The position numbers and the translations under genes were made by a program. Positions 31,509 to 36,960 of a stretch of 36,960 bases of DNA are shown here, one piece after another. The stretch comes from Bacteroidota bacterium (GTDB lineage Bacteria > Bacteroidota > Bacteroidia > UBA7662 > JAIXUI01): positions 1 through 36,960 of the forward strand of contig JAIXUI010000001.1 of NCBI GenBank assembly GCA_027484125.1, read 5' to 3'. Within the stretch, counting starts at the first letter, position 1; each line of letters begins with the position of its first letter. Under the pieces are notes generated by a model. It was not told where the DNA came from, did not search any database, and worked only from the letters and a program-made list of their open reading frames with translations.

Positions 31509-32429
31509 ATGAGTTGTCCCCTCTGCCATAGCTCCAACCTGAAGGAGCTTGAAATACTCCCACTAGCCGACCTTGCCTCGGTTTATCAATCACTGTGCGG
31601 CCACGACATCCGCGATCAATACCAGCAAGATGTAAAAATGCTGGGGTGTAACGAATGTGGACTCATCCACTTCGACCCACTCATCGCTGGCAATGAAGCA
31701 TTCTACAACGCCCTTCAGCATAAACCTTGGTACTATTCTGACGATAAAGAGGAGTTTCATTTCGGAAGAAAATGGATCACCAATCAAGACGATGTGCTGG
31801 AAATTGGTTCAGGTAAAGGAGCTTTCGCCAAAGGGTTGAACTGTAAAAGCTATACCGGTCTCGATTTTAGCCAAAAAGCCGTTGATATGGCCGCTGCTCA
31901 GGGCATCACCATCCGAAGAGAAACGGTTCAGGAACATGCAAGAAGCCATGCCGGAAAGTATTCCTTCGCCTGTAGCTTCCAAGTGATGGAACATGTAACC
32001 GAAGTGCGCGAAGTCATCCAAGCACAACTTGACTGCCTTCGCTCCGGTGGAAAACTCCTGATTGCTGTCCCTTCCGAAGACAGTTACTTGAAAAAAGCTT
32101 TCAATCTGGTCCTCAACCTTCCGCCTCACCACATGAGTCGTTGGCCCGACCAAAGCTTCCACTTCATTGCCCAGTCTTTCGGTGTTAAGTTATTGGAGCT
32201 ACATCACATGCCTTTGGCAGCAATGCACTACCACGATTACGCCTTCAACCTGCTTATGGAATCGTTCCGCAAACGCTGGAACATCCCTTATCGCTCCCTC
32301 GACCGCAGCTTGAAAGCACAATCGGCCAGGATTTTCTCCTTGGTAGGAGCCAAACTGCTCCGTCATGGATTTTTTAGCACCAACAAACCCGTTGGTCATA
32401 CGGTGATTGCCGTTTTCGAAAAACCTTAA
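31509..32429 (+). CDS. class I SAM-dependent methyltransferase with N-terminal zinc ribbon
   Basis: A 306-residue protein. The N-terminal 60 residues carry two C-x2-C pairs (CPLC and CNEC), a zinc-ribbon lead seen in sugar C- or O-methyltransferases. The SAM-binding motif I is LEIGSGKGAFAKGL near residues 96-109, and a post-I acidic residue follows in YTGLDFSQ. The methyltransferase probably modifies a nucleotide-sugar or glycan in the polysaccharide pathway. It begins 26 bp after the preceding gene with its own promoter element and is followed 2 nt later by another methyltransferase. Confidence 0.88.
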   Translation: MSCPLCHSSNLKELEILPLADLASVYQSLCGHDIRDQYQQDVKMLGCNECGLIHFDPLIAGNEAFYNALQHKPWYYSDDKEEFHFGRKWITNQDDVLEIGSGKGAFAKGLNCKSYTGLDFSQKAVDMAAAQGITIRRETVQEHARSHAGKYSFACSFQVMEHVTEVREVIQAQLDCLRSGGKLLIAVPSEDSYLKKAFNLVLNLPPHHMSRWPDQSFHFIAQSFGVKLLELHHMPLAAMHYHDYAFNLLMESFRKRWNIPYRSLDRSLKAQSARIFSLVGAKLLRHGFFSTNKPVGHTVIAVFEKP

Positions 32430-32431
32430 GC

Positions 32432-33154
32432 GTGGGGAAGTTTCAACAGCTTTACAACGAACAGCAGTTCATCATTCGCTGGTGGAGCATTTTGGTGAAT
32501 CCATTTTTCTTGATTCGTCGTGCTTTGTTCCTTCAAATTAAAGCCTTGGCACCGCAGCTAAACGGACATCTTTTGGATTTCGGATGTGGCGCCAAGCCTT
32601 ATCAAAAGCTGTTTCATGTTGCCCAATACACCGGCGTTGACATCGAAAACCCGGCCCATCCTCATGGTCAAGAACCAGTGGATGTGTTTTATGACGGTAA
32701 AACCCTTCCATTTCCGGATGAAACCTTCGATTCTTTCCTGAGTAGTGAAGTGTTCGAACATGTTTTTAATCCAGACGAAATGCTGATTGAAATACATCGG
32801 GTTTTGAAGCCGGGTGGTAAAGGTCTCATCTCTACACCATTTGTTTGGAATGAACATGAAATCCCCTACGACTTCGGACGCTATACCAGTTTCGGCTGGA
32901 AACACGTGCTGGAAAAACACGGATTTGAGGTGTTGGAATTGCATAAAACCACCCCCTTTGTCATGACCATTTTCCAACTGATTGCGCTATACTTCCACCA
33001 GATTCTCAAAAGTCAAAATCGTTGGCTTAATCTTTTAACCAACATCCTTTTTATCTTTCCAATTAACCTAACCGGATTATTGCTGGGAAAACTGTTGCCA
33101 GACCGTGGCGACTTCTACCACAACCTGGTTGTAGTAGTACGTAAAAAACCATGA
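32432..33154 (+). CDS. class I SAM-dependent methyltransferase
   Basis: A 240-residue methyltransferase of the Methyltransf_11 type. Motif I is LLDFGCGAKPYQKLF near residues 47-61, followed by YTGVDIENP; the LPFPDETFDSFLSSEVFEHV segment (near 90-109) is the typical motif IV region. It starts with GTG 2 nt after the previous stop and overlaps the next gene by 4 bp. A membrane-leaning helix near the C terminus (ILFIFPINLTGLLLG) may hold it at the membrane. It likely modifies a glycan or its lipid carrier. Confidence 0.88.
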   Translation: MGKFQQLYNEQQFIIRWWSILVNPFFLIRRALFLQIKALAPQLNGHLLDFGCGAKPYQKLFHVAQYTGVDIENPAHPHGQEPVDVFYDGKTLPFPDETFDSFLSSEVFEHVFNPDEMLIEIHRVLKPGGKGLISTPFVWNEHEIPYDFGRYTSFGWKHVLEKHGFEVLELHKTTPFVMTIFQLIALYFHQILKSQNRWLNLLTNILFIFPINLTGLLLGKLLPDRGDFYHNLVVVVRKKP

Positions 33155-34404
33155 AGATTGCCCTGTTAACCAACGGAACCAACGGAGGAGGCGCTGCAGT
33201 AGCGGCTTTCCGTATGTTTAAAGCCCTGAAGAAAAAAGGACTTAAAGTTGATTTATTTTCACCTCAAGCTCATCTTTTAGAACCTGGAGTTATTGAATTG
33301 CTTTCTGAAAGCCAACAAAAAGCATACACCAGAAGCAAGCATCTTCGCTATTGGTTTTTCAAACGTTTTTTACAAAGAAGTAATTTCACTTCAGAATTTT
33401 CTGCTTCAAGTAAAGGCTTAGGCTTTAACTGGGCAGATAAACTCCACGATTACGACATTATATTTCTGCATTGGATCAACCACGGTTTCCTAAGCATGAA
33501 AGACATCGAAGACTTGCATGCATTAGGGAAGCCCATTGTTTGGCATCTTCACGACCTTTGGGCCATCACAGGCGGCTGTCATTACCCGGGAAACTGCCAC
33601 CGATACGTGGACAAGTGCTTCAACTGTCCGGCTTTGGTTTTTCAAGGTGAAAATGACCGCTCTAAAGAAATTTGGCGCCTAAAACGAGAATTGGCCCAAA
33701 CCCACAAGACCACTTTTGTTGGTGCCAGCCGCTGGATTGCCAACATTGCAACCGGAGCCTCTATTTCTAGAAAAGCCGGGAAAGTTCTTTCAATTCCAAA
33801 CCCTATTGATACGGATAAGTACACACCAGGAAATAAAAAAGAAGCCCGCAAAGCTTTGAATATCCCCGAAGATTCCTTCGTGTTGCTTTTTACCGCTGCT
33901 AACATCCACGACCGCAGAAAAGGATTTGAACTCTTATATCGTGCACTAAAAATCTGTCATGAAAAAGGTTATCTGCCCAAGAAAACGCGATTGCTCATAG
34001 CCGGAAAATCTAAGAATGATTACAGCAGCTTTCCATATGCCCCTATCAGCCTAGGTTTAATTGACTCGGAAGATGAAATGATCAAACTGTATCAGGCTTC
34101 CGATGTTTTTGTAATTCCTTCAATTCAGGACAATCTACCCAATACCGTGGTGGAGGCGCTCTCTTGTGGCACTCCGGTTTGTGGGTTTAAAACCGGCGGA
34201 ATCCCCGAAATGGTGATCCCTAATGAAACCGGCATCCTTTCTAACAGCGCGGAAGCTTCCAACCTGGCACGTGCCTTAAGAGACATCGCAGAGTCAGATT
34301 TGGCAAGTATGAGCAGCAAAGCCCGTCAATTGGCTTTAGAAACTTACAGCGAACAAGTAGTGGCAGGCCAGTACCAAGCTCTCTTCCAGGAATTAATCGG
34401 ATGA
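33151..34404 (+). CDS. family 4 glycosyltransferase (GT-B)
   Basis: A 417-residue GT-B enzyme. The N-terminal domain starts with MKIALLTNGTNGGGAAVAAFRMFKALK read as the G-G-G-A loop, with HDLWAITGGCHYPGNC and CFNCPAL cysteine pairs. The C-terminal donor domain has the conserved E-A-L-S-C-G-T-P-V and GGIPEMV segments near residues 335-355. ATGA overlaps couple it to both neighbours. It should transfer a hexose-type sugar in surface glycan synthesis. Confidence 0.93.
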   Translation: MKIALLTNGTNGGGAAVAAFRMFKALKKKGLKVDLFSPQAHLLEPGVIELLSESQQKAYTRSKHLRYWFFKRFLQRSNFTSEFSASSKGLGFNWADKLHDYDIIFLHWINHGFLSMKDIEDLHALGKPIVWHLHDLWAITGGCHYPGNCHRYVDKCFNCPALVFQGENDRSKEIWRLKRELAQTHKTTFVGASRWIANIATGASISRKAGKVLSIPNPIDTDKYTPGNKKEARKALNIPEDSFVLLFTAANIHDRRKGFELLYRALKICHEKGYLPKKTRLLIAGKSKNDYSSFPYAPISLGLIDSEDEMIKLYQASDVFVIPSIQDNLPNTVVEALSCGTPVCGFKTGGIPEMVIPNETGILSNSAEASNLARALRDIAESDLASMSSKARQLALETYSEQVVAGQYQALFQELIG

Positions 34405-35153
34405 AAAAACCTTTGATTTCTGTCATCACGGTCTGTTACAACGCCGGTGATTTGTTGCATATCACCTTTAAAAGCCTGCATGAACAGTCTTACACCAATT
34501 GGGAGCACTTGGTTATCGACGGGAATTCTAAAGACCATAGTGCTCAGATTTTCGAACAGTACCGAGGCAAAATAGCTAAACTTGTAAGTGAGCCAGATAA
34601 AGGGTTGTACGATGCCATGAATAAAGGAATGGCGCTGGCTCAAGGCGACTATCTGTTTTTTCTTAACGCCGGAGATGCATTTTATGCACCTGATACTCTT
34701 GCCAAACTGTTTGATGGTAGTGAAACACCTGATGTTATTTACGGAGAAGCGGTGGTGGTAAATCAGCAAAACGAAATCTTAGGCTATCGAAATCACCGTG
34801 CTCCTCAACAACTACATGCAGGAAGTTTGCGTACCGGCATGGTGGTATCGCATCAGGCCTTTTTTGTAAAACGAAACTTAAGTAGCCCATACAACCTCAG
34901 TTATCCATTGTGTGCGGATATCGACTGGATGATTGACTGCTTGAAGAAGGCAAAAACCATCCAAAACAGTCAACTGGTGGTATGTCGATTTCTCGAAGGA
35001 GGAATTTCAGGACAGAAGAGAAAGAAAGCTTGGAAGGAGCGCTATGAGGTATTAAAGAAACATTATGGATTTCTTCCCAATCTATTCGCCCATGCTTGGA
35101 TTATCATTCGCTATGTTATCAGAGCTCCATTGGGAGGCAATAAGGTCAACTAA
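34401..35153 (+). CDS. family 2 glycosyltransferase (WcaE-like)
   Basis: A 250-residue GT-A enzyme: ISVITVCYNAGDLLHITFKSL, VIDGNSKD, EPDKGLYDAMNKGMALAQGDYL and the motif NAGD in FFLNAGDAFY (near residue 92), typical of colanic-acid-like WcaE/GT2 enzymes. It is the last gene of the cluster; a strong terminator lies 38 bp after its stop. Confidence 0.92.
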   Translation: MKKPLISVITVCYNAGDLLHITFKSLHEQSYTNWEHLVIDGNSKDHSAQIFEQYRGKIAKLVSEPDKGLYDAMNKGMALAQGDYLFFLNAGDAFYAPDTLAKLFDGSETPDVIYGEAVVVNQQNEILGYRNHRAPQQLHAGSLRTGMVVSHQAFFVKRNLSSPYNLSYPLCADIDWMIDCLKKAKTIQNSQLVVCRFLEGGISGQKRKKAWKERYEVLKKHYGFLPNLFAHAWIIIRYVIRAPLGGNKVN

Positions 35154-35185
35154 GCTACAACAAGACCAACCTAGCTAGATGAAAA

Positions 35186-35216
35186 TAAAAAAGCCCGGAA
35201 TATCCGGGCTTTTTTC
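35186..35216. terminator. bidirectional intrinsic terminator
   Basis: AGCCCGGA (35192-35199) pairs with TCCGGGCT (35203-35210), with a 3-nt loop, an A-run before and a T-run after. It serves the glycan operon (+) and the tRNA-Ser/motility genes (-) on the other strand. Confidence 0.9.
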
Positions 35217-35219
35217 GTT

Positions 35220-35309
<90 letters not shown>

Positions 35310-35364
35310 GGGGGCGAAGATAAAGCAGCGATAACATTACTTCCAAGATTTTTTTTACTTGTTT

Positions 35365-36960
35365 TTACTCAACAATTTGAACTGAACCCTTAAGTCGTTC
35401 ATTTTCACCTTTATCCGAAATAATATCAGCAATCCAAAGGTATTGGCCAAACTGCACCACCGAGCCTTGATTCTTCCACGATCCATTCCACCAGGGGAAG
35501 GTCTCGAATTTAAACGGCTGCTGGCCTGCTTCGTAAACTAAATTACCCCAACGATCGTAGATTTTCATGGTTAAACTACTTACTCCTTGAGCAAATCCTC
35601 TGAAGAAATCGTTTAATCCATCGTCATTAGGACTAAAAATGGAAGGAAACATCAAACTAAACGGACATTTTTCCACCAACACCAGATTATCAGAACCGGT
35701 ACATCCATTTAAATCGGTGACAGAAACCGCATATGTTCCAGCGGTATCGGCCACTATGGTAGAAGAGGTGGCCCCTGTGTTCCATTGATAAGCGGGAAAC
35801 AATCCCGGGTCTAAAATAACCGGATTAAGGCTATCGGGACAGAAAGAACGATCAGGACCCAAATCGGGCTTGGGGTTGGCATTTACGGTTAAATTCAAAT
35901 CCAAGGTATCCGATAGGCAGCCGTTGTTGGTCATCCACAACCGATACAAACCCGACTGATTCACTTGTAAGTTATTGATTACTAGTGGATCAACTTGACT
36001 AAACAGCCCATTTGGGCCTATCCAATTGGCCTGCCCAATGCCAATAGCATCCCAGGAAAGAAAATCAGTTTCGCAGGCAGTTCTTATGCCGCGAACAGAA
36101 GGTGTCATGGGTTTTGGATTAACTTGTATCGTGATTTGGGCTGTATCACTGTTACAATTTCCGATGATGGCAACGGCATACAAAGGTCCATTGAACGCTT
36201 GATTGATAGGGCCAAAATTCAAAGTATTTCCGCCGGGGCCGGCTAAAAAAGGACCTGAACCCCACACATACTGGGCTCCCGGGAAATTCAAGGCGGTTAA
36301 ACTCAAGCTTTCACCTTCACAAAGCACCGAGTCACCGCTAATCACAGGCAAACCCGGACGCGGTTCTATGGTAATTTGGATGGTATCGTATCCAGGACAA
36401 GCATTTCCCGGACTATCCACCCGTAAAACATAGGTAAACGACTGAGGAGTCCCGCCGGTGTTGGACAATGCCAATTTTGGAGCAGCTATACCCGGATTGC
36501 TTAAGCCGGTAGCGGGAGTCCAAGAATAGGTGAAACTGGGATTGGCGTTGGTATCTCCCAGTTGAATGCTGTCGCCACTGCATGCTGTTTGACTTCCACC
36601 TCCAAAGGCTGAAGGGCGATAGTTTCTAATAAATACATTGCGAATGCTATGATTGTCGGTGGATTGACCAGTTGAAGCGGTGAATCCGAAATAGCCGGTA
36701 TAGTTGACCAAAGCATTGCCGGTGAGCCTTAAAATATTATTGACATATACCTGAATTTGACCACCGTTGTATTCAATACGAGCTTGCTGATAACCAGTAG
36801 CCCGTAAGTATGCCTGAGAAAAAATGGTAGGTTGTGGAGGATTAGGACATTCGCTATAATTAGAAGTACCATTTCCAGTCCGAAGTTGAATCTCTGGGTT
36901 GTTGTTTTGTCCGCAATTGTCGAAGGTGTCGAACACGATCATAAGCCCCTGAGGATTAGC
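35365..36960 (-). CDS. gliding-motility-type T9SS type B protein with lectin domain (5' partial)
   Basis: The last 531 codons of a large secreted protein; the frame is open through the right window edge, reading ANPQGLMIVFDTFDN. The N-terminal part visible is an L-type (legume) lectin-like domain (GLMIVFDTFDNCGQN, then GQIQVYVNNILRLTG). It is followed by PKD/Ig-like segments (for example SYTWTPATGLSNPG type repeats, written here as FTYSWTPATGLSNPG) and a C-terminal CHU_C gliding-motility domain (FSPNDDGLNDFFRGF, then YDRWGNLVYE, then GQYLWIADI). It is a type IX secretion type B substrate, displayed on the surface, and likely binds a sugar. The gene lies 55 bp upstream of tRNA-Ser in transcription order. 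Confidence 0.92.
   Translation of the reverse strand, partial: ANPQGLMIVFDTFDNCGQNNNPEIQLRTGNGTSNYSECPNPPQPTIFSQAYLRATGYQQARIEYNGGQIQVYVNNILRLTGNALVNYTGYFGFTASTGQSTDNHSIRNVFIRNYRPSAFGGGSQTACSGDSIQLGDTNANPSFTYSWTPATGLSNPGIAAPKLALSNTGGTPQSFTYVLRVDSPGNACPGYDTIQITIEPRPGLPVISGDSVLCEGESLSLTALNFPGAQYVWGSGPFLAGPGGNTLNFGPINQAFNGPLYAVAIIGNCNSDTAQITIQVNPKPMTPSVRGIRTACETDFLSWDAIGIGQANWIGPNGLFSQVDPLVINNLQVNQSGLYRLWMTNNGCLSDTLDLNLTVNANPKPDLGPDRSFCPDSLNPVILDPGLFPAYQWNTGATSSTIVADTAGTYAVSVTDLNGCTGSDNLVLVEKCPFSLMFPSIFSPNDDGLNDFFRGFAQGVSSLTMKIYDRWGNLVYEAGQQPFKFETFPWWNGSWKNQGSVVQFGQYLWIADIISDKGENERLKGSVQIVE

Overview
The window is a chromosomal segment of a member of the Bacteroidota. Evidence: a gliding-motility/type IX secretion (T9SS) type B protein at the right edge, a second protein with a T9SS type A sorting tail, a DUF4468 protein, mostly absent Shine-Dalgarno sequences, and several start codons sitting 4-8 nt behind the Bacteroidota -7 promoter element TAnnTTTG. 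The genus cannot be read from the sequence. No rRNA, CRISPR array, integrase or reverse transcriptase was found. One tRNA gene, tRNA-Ser(TGA), is present.

Layout. (1) 1-3522 is an accessory region: an orphan HsdR_N-type PD-(D/E)XK protein, a small lipoprotein, and a Fic protein lying exactly between the N-terminal stump of a PtuA-like ATPase and the C-terminal stump of a PtuB-like HNH nuclease. This reads as a Septu-like defence operon whose centre was replaced. (2) 3540-5525 is a 31-copy heptamer array, a promoter, a phosphotransacylase-like fragment and mnmE. (3) 5508-10518 is bounded by a 27-bp direct repeat (one mismatch) whose left copy is the 3' end of mnmE. The right copy is followed by the complete terminator hairpin that mnmE has lost. 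This is best explained as a roughly 5-kb integrated element. It carries an intact Septu-like PtuA/PtuB pair, mobile mystery protein A behind three operator-like repeats spaced exactly 33 bp, a mobile mystery protein B cut by an IS end, remnants of an ATP-binding regulator, and two cargo genes. (4) 10547-15744 is a SNF2/SWIM helicase followed by relics of an AbiEi antitoxin and a WYL regulator, then an intact DUF1016 nuclease.

(5) 15808-18503 is an arsenic operon: ArsR operator, arsR, a DUF6428 protein, a metallophosphoesterase and the ACR3 arsenite pump, without an arsenate reductase. (6) 18993-22731 holds an AraC regulator, a secreted YCF48-like T9SS protein and a DUF4143 ATPase behind a large inverted repeat. 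(7) 22766-27880 contains housekeeping and envelope genes: a TlpA-like thioredoxin and tadA, divergent rlmN, then a two-gene unit of a secreted protein of unknown function and a CsgG-like lipoprotein. (8) 28221-35153 is a surface polysaccharide cluster: a flippase and a divergent tightly coupled operon of four glycosyltransferases and two methyltransferases, ending at a strong bidirectional terminator. (9) 35225-36960 holds tRNA-Ser and a partial lectin/gliding-motility adhesin.

The most interesting signal is around mnmE: two Septu-like loci, one intact inside an att-flanked insertion and one reduced to its two ends around a Fic gene, together with several other broken defence or mobilisation genes. 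This marks the locus as a defence hotspot.
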